From NCBI GenBank assembly GCA_947632525.1, contig CANRPQ010000031.1:1-11776 (forward strand): a stretch of DNA of 11,776 nucleotides, given 5' to 3'. Shown in pieces: positions 1-6,890 of this stretch (the first letter of the stretch is position 1; every line of letters starts with the position of its first letter). The position numbers and the translations under genes are program-made. Below the pieces are notes generated by a model. That model saw only the letters and a list, made by a program, of their open reading frames with translations, was not told where the DNA came from and ran no database searches. Source of the stretch: an uncultured Clostridia bacterium. GTDB taxonomy: Bacteria; Bacillota; Clostridia; TANB77; CAG-508.

Positions 1-1200
1 ATGTTATTAACTATATTACTTTGTTCATTTTTACTGCCTACAATGTGTTTTGCTGAAGATAGTGTCTATACATGGTCTTCCGCTGTTTCACAAACTTCTG
101 CTTCTACAACAGAAAATAGTACTTCTAATTTAAATTTAGATTGTGGTTCTGCTGTTTTAATTGAACAACATTCTGGGCAGGTTTTGTATGAGCAAAATAT
201 GCATGAGCAGTTAAGACCTGCTAGTGTTACCAAAGTTATGAGTATTTTATTAATTATGGAAGCAATAGATTCTGGCAGATTATCTTATACTGATAAAATT
301 CCTTGTACTGAAAATGCAGCTGGTATGGGTGGTTCTCAAATATGGTTAGATGTTAGAGAAGAATTAACAGTTGACGAGATGTTAAAAGCAATTTGTATAG
401 TTTCTGCAAATGATTGTACTGTTGCAATGGCAGAATATTTAGCGGGGTCACAAGAGGCTTTTGTTGAACAAATGAATGAAAAAGCTAAAGAATTGGGTAT
501 GAATGATACTTGTTTTAAAAATTGTCATGGTATTGATGAGGACGGTCATGTAACTTCTAGTTATGATATTGCTTTAATGTCTAGAGAGTTACTAAATAAA
601 CACCCTGATATTACTAAGTATACAACTATTTATATGGATAGCTTAAGAGACGGTAAATCTTCTTTGGTAAATACTAATAAATTGATTAGAAATTATAAGG
701 GTATAACTGGATTAAAAACAGGCTCTACCTCTGTTGCTTTATACAACTTATCTGCTAGTGCCACACGTAATGATTTATCTTTAATTGGCGTAATTATGAA
801 GGCTCCTAGTAGTAAGGTTCGTTTCGCAGAGGCACAAAAACTTTTAGATTATGGATTTAATAATTTTGAGTATAAAAAATTAGCAAATAAAAATGATATT
901 GTTAGGTCTGTTTCTGTTAATAAGGGTACAGAACAAACTGTAAATTGTGTTTTTGAATCTGATAGTGGAGTTTTAATAAAAAAGGGTTCTGATAAAGATA
1001 TTGAGCAACAATTAGAACTTCCTGAAACTATTCAAGCACCAGTTTTAGAAGGTCAATGTGTTGGTTCTGTTACTTATTCATTAAATGGTGAAGAGGTTGC
1101 GAAAGTAAATATAGTAGCACAAAATAATGTGGCTAAAAATACTGCATTTAATATGATTGAATCAATTTATTTAAAATGGTTTAGTTTACTTAGAAAATAA
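1..1200 (+). CDS. dacF: D-alanyl-D-alanine carboxypeptidase, DacF-like (penicillin-binding protein, serine peptidase S11)
   Basis: This enzyme removes the terminal D-alanine from peptidoglycan stem peptides outside the membrane; the DacF branch acts on spore peptidoglycan. The three active-site motifs are in order: SVTK (S75 nucleophile, K78), SAN (135-137) and KTG (239-241). The S11 catalytic domain covers about 43-275, followed by a PBP5-like C-terminal domain at about 287-375 and a C-terminal amphipathic segment (381-399) of the kind that tethers these enzymes to the membrane. The N-terminus is a hydrophobic signal peptide with likely cleavage after CFA (residue 19). It has no basic n-region, and the ATG is the first base of the window, so the true start may lie upstream and the ribosome site cannot be seen. 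It converges on the - strand genes; in many Clostridia dacF is instead co-directional with ytfJ. The family call is firm; the DacF subtype rests on context. Confidence 0.9.
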   Translation: MLLTILLCSFLLPTMCFAEDSVYTWSSAVSQTSASTTENSTSNLNLDCGSAVLIEQHSGQVLYEQNMHEQLRPASVTKVMSILLIMEAIDSGRLSYTDKIPCTENAAGMGGSQIWLDVREELTVDEMLKAICIVSANDCTVAMAEYLAGSQEAFVEQMNEKAKELGMNDTCFKNCHGIDEDGHVTSSYDIALMSRELLNKHPDITKYTTIYMDSLRDGKSSLVNTNKLIRNYKGITGLKTGSTSVALYNLSASATRNDLSLIGVIMKAPSSKVRFAEAQKLLDYGFNNFEYKKLANKNDIVRSVSVNKGTEQTVNCVFESDSGVLIKKGSDKDIEQQLELPETIQAPVLEGQCVGSVTYSLNGEEVAKVNIVAQNNVAKNTAFNMIESIYLKWFSLLRK

Positions 1201-1258
1201 GGCAAAATAATATATTTGCTTTGCAAATGCACGGTCAAAGAAAAATTAACCTTGTTGT

Positions 1259-1300
1259 AAAAAAAAGGAATCAATAATAAAAACTGATTCCTTTTCTTTT
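1259..1300. terminator. Bidirectional intrinsic terminator between convergent genes
   Basis: A perfect 11-bp stem pairs 1263-1273 with 1285-1295 around an 11-nt loop. On the + strand it runs into TTTTCTTTT (1292-1300); on the - strand it runs into eight consecutive T (opposite A1259-A1266). It lies 60 nt after the dacF stop and 25 nt after the stop of the opposing small gene, so it can end both transcripts. Confidence 0.85.
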
Positions 1301-1324
1301 CATATATAATATGATAAATAATTT

Positions 1325-1768
1325 TTATTTCTTAAATATTCCACATATTTTTTTCCAAACTTTTTGATACCATTTTTCTTTTCGTACCAATATCAAATCT
1401 GTTATTTTATTTGGCATTTGGTTTTCTATATTTTGCTTATTATTTAATTTTTTATTTTTAAATATGTCATTATCATATTTATCTTTTTCTTGTTTTAATT
1501 CAATAGCATCTTTTTCTGCAAACTCTTTTTTTTCTTCATCTGTTGCCCAATAGCTTCGATAAATAAGTGACAAAATAGCTTGCGTTTCAGGTAAAATTAT
1601 TTGTTCATATAAAGATTTTTTGCTATCTATATTTACATTATATTGTTCATTTTTATTTTCTTCAATAAACTTTTTAATAGATTTTGGTATTTTAGATAGT
1701 AATTCTTCATCTGTATTCTTCAGTATCTCATATACTTCTGATAATGCATTTTGATATTTTACATCCAC
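1325..1768 (-). CDS. Small lysine-rich protein of unknown function, partner of the amidoligase
   Basis: I do not recognise a characterised family. The 147-residue product is predicted to be mostly helical and very rich in Lys, Glu and Asn. It has no signal peptide and no clear membrane span. Residues 1-80 look like a compact helical domain ending in YRSYWATDEEK (70-80). Residues 81-120 are charged and low complexity. The C-terminus (130-147) is a basic amphipathic segment with two Trp (KWYQKVWKK) that could touch a membrane or an acidic partner. The start is GTG at 1768-1766, only 2 nt after the amidoligase stop. A GAGAG stretch inside the end of the upstream gene is the only nearby ribosome site, so translation is probably coupled. 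A role as partner or substrate of the amidoligase is inference from adjacency alone. Confidence 0.75.
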   Translation of the reverse strand: MDVKYQNALSEVYEILKNTDEELLSKIPKSIKKFIEENKNEQYNVNIDSKKSLYEQIILPETQAILSLIYRSYWATDEEKKEFAEKDAIELKQEKDKYDNDIFKNKKLNNKQNIENQMPNKITDLILVRKEKWYQKVWKKICGIFKK

Positions 1769-1770
1769 TT

Positions 1771-2919
1771 TTATCTCTCACTTTCTAATTGTGGTTTTAC
1801 AATATTATCTTTTGTTTTAGTGTTGACCATTTCTCTTATTTTAGAAAATGCTTCTTTTACCATTGTGGCAGAAGTCCTTCTAGCAATTTGTCTAAATTCA
1901 TCTCTTTTGAATCTGTTAGGAGCAAATCCTCTTTCTTCATTTTCTTTAAACACTTGTGCATCTTTTACTGATTCCCATCTTTTTTTGTAAATATCTTGGT
2001 CTTGCTTATCTTCAAATAATAATTTTAAAAAATTATCTGCTTTTGTTTGTTCATCTACGTCAGTTCTAAAAAATTCTTCTACTTTATTTCCTAATTGTTC
2101 TGGATTTAGTGTTATATTTCTAGCTGTTTCTATTAAAGAAGCATACAAATAAATATTTTGCTTAATTGTTTCTGGATTTAATGTTCCATTTGCTATTCTA
2201 AATTCTACAGTATCTTTTTCAGGATTTCCTATGTTTGTTAAATTAAGACCAGAATATCTTGCATTATTTAGCTTTAACTTTGATAAAACTCTTTTTAATC
2301 TTCCAAACTTTTTGTATGATACTTTTAAATTTCCTTTTTCAATTGCTTTATGTATCTTTTTTCCAGTTGGTATTGCCATTCCTTTAATGCCACCTATTTT
2401 ACAAGAAAGTTTATGTATTTCTTTTCCTTGTACATCAAATGTTCCTGGTCTTATTGAATCACCCACGTCATTACACATTTTGTACATTAATTCCTCAGAT
2501 TCAGCCCATAATTTTAAAAAGTTTGTCATGATTTCTTTTGACTCTTCTTCAGTATTTCCTCTTAATGCTCTAACATCAAGATGAATATGACATCCACATT
2601 TTTCATCCGTGACTACCTTTTCTCCGTGTTTTCCAGGATATTTTTTCATATGTTCGCAAGTTTCTTGTAAGTTTTTCCAATCTTCTTGAGTATCATATAA
2701 TATTGGAGAAACTATTTCAGCACCACCTTGTCCATTTAGGCTTTCAGTAAGAAAATTAGTTGTTTTCCATCTATGTTTTTTTAGAAATTGCTTGCTTTCT
2801 GGTGAATGGTACAAACTTTTTGCATTTAATCCCGTGTTTACATTAAATGCTTCTAACTCTATACCAAACCTATATATCTCTGGTAATCCCAATTCTTTGG
2901 TTCCTTCAACATATTGCAT
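1771..2919 (-). CDS. Putative amidoligase (Amidoligase_2 / COOH-NH2 ligase, glutamine-synthetase/GCS-like fold)
   Basis: Members of this superfamily are predicted to use ATP to join a carboxylate to an amine, making an amide or peptide bond on a small molecule or protein. Visible hallmarks in the 382 residues: FGIELEAF (18-25) with the paired Glu expected to bind metal-ATP; GGAEIVSPIL (65-74); CGCHIHLDV (108-116), the His-x-His strand; and RYSGLNLTN (221-229) followed by DTVEFRIANGTLNP (236-249), the Glu-Phe-Arg strand. A helical region with a basic C-terminus (about 290-382) follows the core. There is no signal peptide, so it acts in the cytoplasm. The ATG at 2919 is supported by AGAAAGG at 2929-2935. 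It has its own promoter and is followed 2 nt later by the small unknown gene. The substrate cannot be read from the sequence, and the usual gamma-glutamyl cyclotransferase-type partners are absent here. Confidence 0.82.
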   Translation of the reverse strand: MQYVEGTKELGLPEIYRFGIELEAFNVNTGLNAKSLYHSPESKQFLKKHRWKTTNFLTESLNGQGGAEIVSPILYDTQEDWKNLQETCEHMKKYPGKHGEKVVTDEKCGCHIHLDVRALRGNTEEESKEIMTNFLKLWAESEELMYKMCNDVGDSIRPGTFDVQGKEIHKLSCKIGGIKGMAIPTGKKIHKAIEKGNLKVSYKKFGRLKRVLSKLKLNNARYSGLNLTNIGNPEKDTVEFRIANGTLNPETIKQNIYLYASLIETARNITLNPEQLGNKVEEFFRTDVDEQTKADNFLKLLFEDKQDQDIYKKRWESVKDAQVFKENEERGFAPNRFKRDEFRQIARRTSATMVKEAFSKIREMVNTKTKDNIVKPQLESER

Positions 2920-2952
2920 ATGTTTTTTCCTTTCTCTAATATGACTAATAAA

Positions 2953-2981
2953 ATTATACTACTACATTTTATAATTGGCAA
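2953..2981 (-). promoter_or_regulatory. Sigma-A promoter of the amidoligase unit
   Basis: On the - strand, TTGCCA (2976-2981) and a perfect TATAAT (2953-2958) are separated by 17 nt. The predicted start point near 2946 gives a leader of about 27 nt to the ATG at 2919. This places the amidoligase in a transcription unit separate from ytfJ. Confidence 0.7.
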
Positions 2982-3001
2982 TAATCTTACAAAAAAACAT
3001 C

Positions 3002-3037
3002 TGACCTAATATTTTCAATTGAAAAGTTATGACCTAA
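3002..3037 (-). promoter_or_regulatory. Possible regulator site: paired TTAGGTCA around a 14-bp palindrome
   Basis: Two identical 8-mers, TTAGGTCA on the - strand (3002-3009 and 3030-3037), lie 28 nt apart in direct orientation and flank the perfect palindrome TTTTCAATTGAAAA (3012-3025). The cluster begins about 20 nt upstream of the amidoligase -35 box, where an activator would bind. No regulator is identified, and the AT-rich palindrome alone could be chance. Confidence 0.35.
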
Positions 3038-3154
3038 AAGATGCTATATATATCATTTTCCGTTCCACTTCGGGCGCTCCCGCTACATGGTCCCTTGCCT
3101 TTAAGGCATTCCCTATACCTCGTTTCACTTCAAATGATATATACAGCATCTTTT
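3036..3154 (-). repeat. Structured intergenic repeat element with 23-bp terminal inverted repeats (copy 1)
   Basis: The arms at 3036-3058 and 3132-3154 pair at 22 of 23 positions. The one mismatch (A3046/C3144) becomes a G-U wobble in - strand RNA. Inside are two short hairpins, CGGG/CCCG around 3071-3082 and TGCC/GGCA around 3096-3109, plus a near-repeated CGTTCCACTTC / CGTTTCACTTC (3061-3071, 3121-3131). The core is clearly more GC-rich than its surroundings. The predicted shape is a three-way junction. It lies 62 nt after the ytfJ stop and may end or protect that transcript; the T tract after the stem is short. A related sequence lies at 7086-7153. It could instead be a MITE-like element. 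Confidence 0.7.
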
Positions 3155-3216
3155 TGCTTAAACAGTTCTTTTGTTAAAAATCTTCTTTGAAGATATCAGA
3201 TATTTTTTAAGCCGCC

Positions 3217-3840
3217 TTATTCATCATAGTCTTGTTCATCATAATCTTCTACTTCATTATATTCATATTCATAGGTAACTGGCTCTGTTTTTGGAATTTT
3301 ACTACGTCTTGGTCTTGTTTTTGTTGTTACATTAGTAGGTTGTGTATCTGAAATATTTTCTAAAGTTTCTCTTAAATCTTTTCTTGCTTTTTCTTGACTT
3401 TTTAATTCTTCTTTTCTTTCTTCTTTTTTATTTTGCATGCTTTTGTTTAAATAATTATTTAGTTTTTCCATTAAATCTGGTACGTAATCTAATAATCTGT
3501 CTACACATGACCCATGCTCTACAGGTAATAACTTAACTGTATTTTGTTGCACAACTAAAAATGCTACTGGTGAAATGGATACTCCTGCTCCACTTCCTCC
3601 TCCAAATGGTAATCTGTATTGTATTGCTTCTTCTTTATCCTTTTTAGTGTATTCGTCAATTGTTTCTCCTTTAAATTCACTTCCACCTGATGCAAAGCCA
3701 AATCCTACTTTTGAAATTGGAATAATAATAACATTATTTGATGTTTCTATTGGTTCCCCTATTATAGTATTAACATCTATCATGTCCTGTATACTATTCA
3801 TGGCTGTAACCATAAGACCTTCTATTGGATGTTCGCTCAT
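3217..3840 (-). CDS. ytfJ: Spore protein of the YtfJ/GerW family
   Basis: YtfJ/GerW proteins are made in the developing spore; in Bacillus the protein is needed for normal germination. The family domain covers residues 1-130: N-terminal PIEGLMVTAMNSIQDMIDV, then IIGEPIE, the PISKVGFGFASGG strand (41-53), the glycine-rich FGGGSGAGVSISPVAFLVV (79-97), and the VDRLLDYVPDLMEKL helix (113-127). A 75-residue extension follows, and at 207 residues the protein is longer than I expect for the family. The extension is a charged helix (138-165), a basic stretch RPRRSKIPK (176-184), and a strongly acidic Tyr/Asp/Glu tail (190-207). The ATG at 3840 has an AAAGGAG site 11 nt upstream. Its first 47 nt overlap the DUF2953 gene, the same pairing as ytfI-ytfJ of Bacillus. 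A sigma-G-like promoter lies just upstream. Confidence 0.9.
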   Translation of the reverse strand: MSEHPIEGLMVTAMNSIQDMIDVNTIIGEPIETSNNVIIIPISKVGFGFASGGSEFKGETIDEYTKKDKEEAIQYRLPFGGGSGAGVSISPVAFLVVQQNTVKLLPVEHGSCVDRLLDYVPDLMEKLNNYLNKSMQNKKEERKEELKSQEKARKDLRETLENISDTQPTNVTTKTRPRRSKIPKTEPVTYEYEYNEVEDYDEQDYDE

Positions 3841-4423
3841 TTAAATCACTTCTCCTTTTCTTTAAAAAGATGTATATTACATTTATAATATGTACCATTT
3901 TTACCTGAATTATACAATTAAATAATATTTTATATATATTTTTATTTACATATACAGGTTCTATTTTATATTGATACTTTTCTTCTTTTAAATCTATTGC
4001 TATATATGGCAATAATATAGAAATTACGATACATATCGCTGTAGTTATAAATGCAGTTGTAAATGCATTTTCGGTTCCGATTTTTGCATTTAAATTAAGA
4101 TATGATATTTTGGGTTTTATGTTTTTAATTATTTTTAAATCTTCTAATTTAAAATCTTTTTCAAACTTTTTAAAATCTATTTTCTCTAGTTGCATTTTTG
4201 TATAGGCTTTTCTTAATTTTTCGTCATTTAAATTAACGGAAATCCATTTTATTTTGTTGAATAAGTAAAGAGATAATATTATTGCATATCCTGGTGCTTT
4301 TTTTTGCTTCATATTATTTATTTCTAAGTCTCTTATTTCTATATGAAAGTCAGATGCTAATATTAATACAGTAAGTGTTAATGCTAGAATTATAATTCCT
4401 AAAAAAATAAAAACTAATACCAT
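3794..4423 (-). CDS. ytfI: DUF2953 membrane protein (YtfI type)
   Basis: This protein of unknown biochemical role is regularly encoded directly before ytfJ in spore formers. The 209 residues show an N-terminal membrane segment (2-23), a basic amphipathic middle part (55-115), a second membrane segment (about 120-142), and a third hydrophobic stretch (about 164-187). It ends in a charged tail containing NERTSNRR (195-202), which I recall as typical of the family end. The ATG at 4423 has GAAAGGA 6-7 nt upstream. The last 47 nt are read in another frame as the start of ytfJ, suggesting translational coupling. The function is unknown; a forespore membrane role is inferred from its partner only. 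The family call relies on context and the C-terminal tail as much as on the sequence core. Confidence 0.72.
   Translation of the reverse strand: MVLVFIFLGIIILALTLTVLILASDFHIEIRDLEINNMKQKKAPGYAIILSLYLFNKIKWISVNLNDEKLRKAYTKMQLEKIDFKKFEKDFKLEDLKIIKNIKPKISYLNLNAKIGTENAFTTAFITTAICIVISILLPYIAIDLKEEKYQYKIEPVYVNKNIYKILFNCIIQVKMVHIINVIYIFLKKRRSDLNERTSNRRSYGYSHE
3886..3915 (-). promoter_or_regulatory. Candidate sigma-G (forespore) promoter for ytfJ
   Basis: On the - strand GTATA (3911-3915) and CATATTA (3886-3892) are separated by 18 nt, matching the Bacillus sigma-G pattern GHATR-N18-CATNHTA at every defined position. A start point near 3879 would leave a leader of about 39 nt containing the ytfJ ribosome site. 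It lies inside the 3' part of the DUF2953 gene. The AT-rich background makes chance matches easier, so this is a candidate. Confidence 0.5.
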
Positions 4424-4490
4424 TTTCTATCCTTTCTATAATAGAATGTTTAGTATTAGTTTTCCCATTTTTTTACTTTATAAACAATTA

Positions 4491-5252
4491 TTAAACTGTT
4501 TTTCTTTTTACTTTTTCTACAGTAATATCACCAAAAATTTCTTCTTGTTCAGTTACTACTTTACTTCTTCTAGATAATTCTAATAGACCTGTAAATGCAG
4601 TAACCACTTCTTGCCTATTACACTTTCTAGATGAGAACAATTTATTAAAAACAAATTTATTTTTATGTAATAATTCTTTAAACATTACTTTTACCTTGCT
4701 TTCTACAGTGTAGGTATCAGTAATAGCTATTTTTTGTATGTTTTCTGCGTTTTGATTTACTTTTTGATTATTTATTTCAATAAGTTGTTTGTAAATTTGT
4801 GGTATTAATTCTTTTGTGTATTTTACTTCTAATTTTTGTTTTGGAAGTTCAATAATTTCAGGATATTTAAAAAATCTTTTGCTATTTTCTTCGCTTAATT
4901 CTTTTAATTTTTTTGTAATTTCTTTATATTTTTTATATTCAATAATTCTTCTTAGAAGTTCTTCTTCTGTAAGTTCCTTTTCATCTCCATTATCAGTTTT
5001 TGGTAATAATGACTTTGATTTTAAATACAATAAAGTTGATGCCATTATTAAAAATTCACTTGCAATCTCCAAATTCATTTGTTCCATTTGGTTTATATAT
5101 CCAATATATTGGTCTGTAATTTCACTGATTTTAATATCACAAATATCCATTTTGTTTTTATCAATTAAATGGCATAATAAATCTAGAGGCCCTTCAAAGT
5201 TTTCTATTTTTATTTTGTATTTATTTGTTTCTAAAGTTAGTACGTTCTGCAT
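4491..5252 (-). CDS. scpA: Segregation and condensation protein A (kleisin of the SMC complex)
   Basis: ScpA is the kleisin that closes the SMC ring and, with ScpB, helps compact and separate chromosomes. Numbered from the chosen ATG, the N-terminal helical SMC-binding domain holds the family signature FEGPLDLLCHLIDKNKMDI (19-37), then ISEITDQYIGYI and LEIASEFLIMASTLLYLKSKSLLP (61-84). A charged middle region (90-185) leads to the C-terminal winged helix (about 186-247), with VVTAFTGLLELSR and the FGDITV strand. An in-frame TTG at 5273 would add seven residues, but TGAGGAG at 5262-5268 stands 9 nt before the ATG at 5252, so I chose that start (253 residues). The ribosome site includes the recX stop codon, implying coupling. 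ScpB, normally encoded next, is not in this window. Confidence 0.93.
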   Translation of the reverse strand: MQNVLTLETNKYKIKIENFEGPLDLLCHLIDKNKMDICDIKISEITDQYIGYINQMEQMNLEIASEFLIMASTLLYLKSKSLLPKTDNGDEKELTEEELLRRIIEYKKYKEITKKLKELSEENSKRFFKYPEIIELPKQKLEVKYTKELIPQIYKQLIEINNQKVNQNAENIQKIAITDTYTVESKVKVMFKELLHKNKFVFNKLFSSRKCNRQEVVTAFTGLLELSRRSKVVTEQEEIFGDITVEKVKRKTV

Positions 5253-5265
5253 TATATTTTTCTCC

Positions 5266-5823
5266 TCATTCAAAAACTTGTTTAATATTTTCTCTAGAAT
5301 ATCCTTTACGGTATAAAAATGCTTCTAGTTCTTCTTTATCCATTTGATTTTGTTTTTTTACTGCTAGCTTTTTAGCAGAGTTCAATTCATATTCTTCTAA
5401 TTCATCTTTATGGATTGAAAAATATGTATCTATTATATCACTGCTAATTCCTTTTGCATATAGCTTGTTTCTAATTTCTTTTAATGAAAGTGTATTAATT
5501 GCTAAAAATTCATTAACTGCTCTTTGTATATAGTTTTCATCATTAATATATCCATTTTCTTTTAAGTTTTCAATAACATCATCAAGTAGGTTTTGGTCTA
5601 CATCAGAAGAAGAGAACTTAGTTCTCACTTCTTTTTCAGTTCTCTTCTTATATACAATATACTTTAATACTTTAGTTTTTAATTTGTCAAATTCTTCAAT
5701 ATTATTGATTTCTAAATCTATGTTATTAGATTTTTTTGATATATTGTTTGAAGATTTTTTCATAATGTCATCAATGTAAGCTCTAATATCTTCTATAGAA
5801 GAATTTTTATTTAATTTTGACAT
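5266..5823 (-). CDS. recX: RecA regulatory protein RecX
   Basis: RecX binds RecA filaments and limits or modulates recombination. The 185-residue protein has the three tandem three-helix modules of the family: about 47-72 (LKYIVYKKRTEKEVRTKF), 78-132 (VIENLKENGYINDENYIQRAVNEF, then LKEIRNKLYAKGIS), and 148-184 (KKLAVKK, then LEAFLYRKGYSRENIKQVF). The first 45 residues form a Ser/Asn/Lys-rich extension of unknown role. The ATG at 5823 lies 2 nt after the recA stop, with GAGGAAG inside the recA 3' end as its ribosome site, so it is cotranscribed and probably translationally coupled with recA. This is the standard recA-recX order in many bacteria. Confidence 0.92.
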   Translation of the reverse strand: MSKLNKNSSIEDIRAYIDDIMKKSSNNISKKSNNIDLEINNIEEFDKLKTKVLKYIVYKKRTEKEVRTKFSSSDVDQNLLDDVIENLKENGYINDENYIQRAVNEFLAINTLSLKEIRNKLYAKGISSDIIDTYFSIHKDELEEYELNSAKKLAVKKQNQMDKEELEAFLYRKGYSRENIKQVFE

Positions 5824-5825
5824 TT

Positions 5826-6890
5826 TTATTCTTCCTCTTCTTTGTCTATTTCTTGTTTAGAATCTGCTTCTTCCTCACCAAGACTTTTTTCAAATGCTTG
5901 TGCATAATTTTCTCTAATTTTATTTTCTACTTCATTCATAATTTCTGGATTATCTAGTAAATATTGTTTTGCATTTTCTCTACCTTGTCCAATTCTTTCT
6001 CCCTTATAGCTAAACCAAGAACCACTTTTTTCAATAATATCTAGATTAACTGCAATATCTAAAATGTTTCCTTCTTTTGAAATACCTTTACCATAAATGA
6101 TATCAAATTCAGCTTCTCTAAATGGTGGAGCAACTTTATTTTTTACTACTTTTACTCTTGTACGGTTACCAATAACTTCTCCGTCTTGCTTAATGCTTTC
6201 AACTCTTCTTATATCTAATCTGACAGAAGAATAGAATTTTAATGCTCTTCCACCTGGTGTGGTTTCAGGATTTCCAAACATTATTCCTACTTTTTCTCTT
6301 AATTGGTTTATAAATACAATAACACATTTTGATTTATTAATAACACCTGCTAATTTTCTTAAAGCTTGTGACATTAATCTTGCTTGTAATCCAACATGTG
6401 CATCTCCCATGTCTCCGTCAATTTCTGCTTTTGGAACTAATGCAGCAACAGAGTCTACTACAATAATATCTAAAGCTCCACTTCTTACTAGTGCTTCCGC
6501 AATTTCTAATGCTTGCTCACCAGTATCTGGTTGAGAAACAATTAGGTTGTCGATATCAACGCCTAAATGCTTTGCATAAACTGGGTCTAATGCATGTTCT
6601 GCATCAATAAAAGCTGCTTCTCCACCCATTTTTTGTGCTTCTGCAATTAAATGTAATGCTAATGTTGTTTTACCAGAAGATTCTGGTCCAAAAACTTCTA
6701 TAATTCTTCCTCTAGGAATTCCCCCTATTCCTAAGGCAACATCTAAACTTAAAGCTCCTGTTGGAATAGCTTCTACATTCATGGCTGAAAAATCACCTAA
6801 TTTCATAACAGAACCTTTTCCAAATTGCTTTTCAATTTGTCCTAATGCTGCTTCTAATGCTTTCATTTTTTCTGGATTTTCATTACTCAT
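5826..6890 (-). CDS. recA: Recombinase RecA
   Basis: RecA forms ATP-dependent filaments on single-stranded DNA, pairs homologous strands, and triggers self-cleavage of LexA. At 354 residues it is full length. Walker A is GPESSGKT (68-75), the catalytic Glu lies in FIDAEHALD (E98), and Walker B is DIIVVDSVAAL (141-151). DNA-binding loop L1 is around EIDGDMGDAHVG (156-167), and loop L2 is NQLREKVGIMFGNPETTPGG (195-214). The C-terminal domain ends in a run of acidic residues (339-354), the usual autoregulatory tail. The ATG at 6890 is preceded by a strong AGGAGG. It is the first gene of a unit that continues into recX, scpA and probably the DUF2953-ytfJ pair. A LexA-like operator sits at its promoter. 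Confidence 0.98.
   Translation of the reverse strand: MSNENPEKMKALEAALGQIEKQFGKGSVMKLGDFSAMNVEAIPTGALSLDVALGIGGIPRGRIIEVFGPESSGKTTLALHLIAEAQKMGGEAAFIDAEHALDPVYAKHLGVDIDNLIVSQPDTGEQALEIAEALVRSGALDIIVVDSVAALVPKAEIDGDMGDAHVGLQARLMSQALRKLAGVINKSKCVIVFINQLREKVGIMFGNPETTPGGRALKFYSSVRLDIRRVESIKQDGEVIGNRTRVKVVKNKVAPPFREAEFDIIYGKGISKEGNILDIAVNLDIIEKSGSWFSYKGERIGQGRENAKQYLLDNPEIMNEVENKIRENYAQAFEKSLGEEEADSKQEIDKEEEE

Noticed and set aside
1214..1228. Small hairpin ATTTGC-TTT-GCAAAT after dacF
   Set aside because: It is only 6 bp, AT-rich and without a T tract; the 11-bp stem just downstream is the credible terminator.
1248..1257. AACCTTGTTG, which recurs inverted at 10226-10235 beside the rny hairpins
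   Set aside because: An isolated match of 10-11 bases is expected by chance in a window of this size, and the flanks do not align.
2231..2584. Open frame on the + strand opposite the amidoligase
   Set aside because: It is antisense to a well-supported gene, has no ribosome site or recognisable domain, and is Phe/Leu/Ser-rich as expected from reading an AT-rich gene backwards.
4442..4470. Sigma-G-like AAATG-N17-CATTCTA before the DUF2953 gene
   Set aside because: The -35 is off consensus, and the start point would fall on the ribosome site about 12 nt from the ATG, leaving no usable leader.
5253..5273. TTG start for scpA giving seven more residues
   Set aside because: The ATG at 5252 has TGAGGAG at a proper distance, while the TTG has no ribosome site and overlaps recX.
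6259..6534. Open frame on the + strand opposite recA (and similar ones opposite ytfJ, scpA, the solute-binding protein and rny)
   Set aside because: These are complement shadows of conserved genes without start signals of their own.
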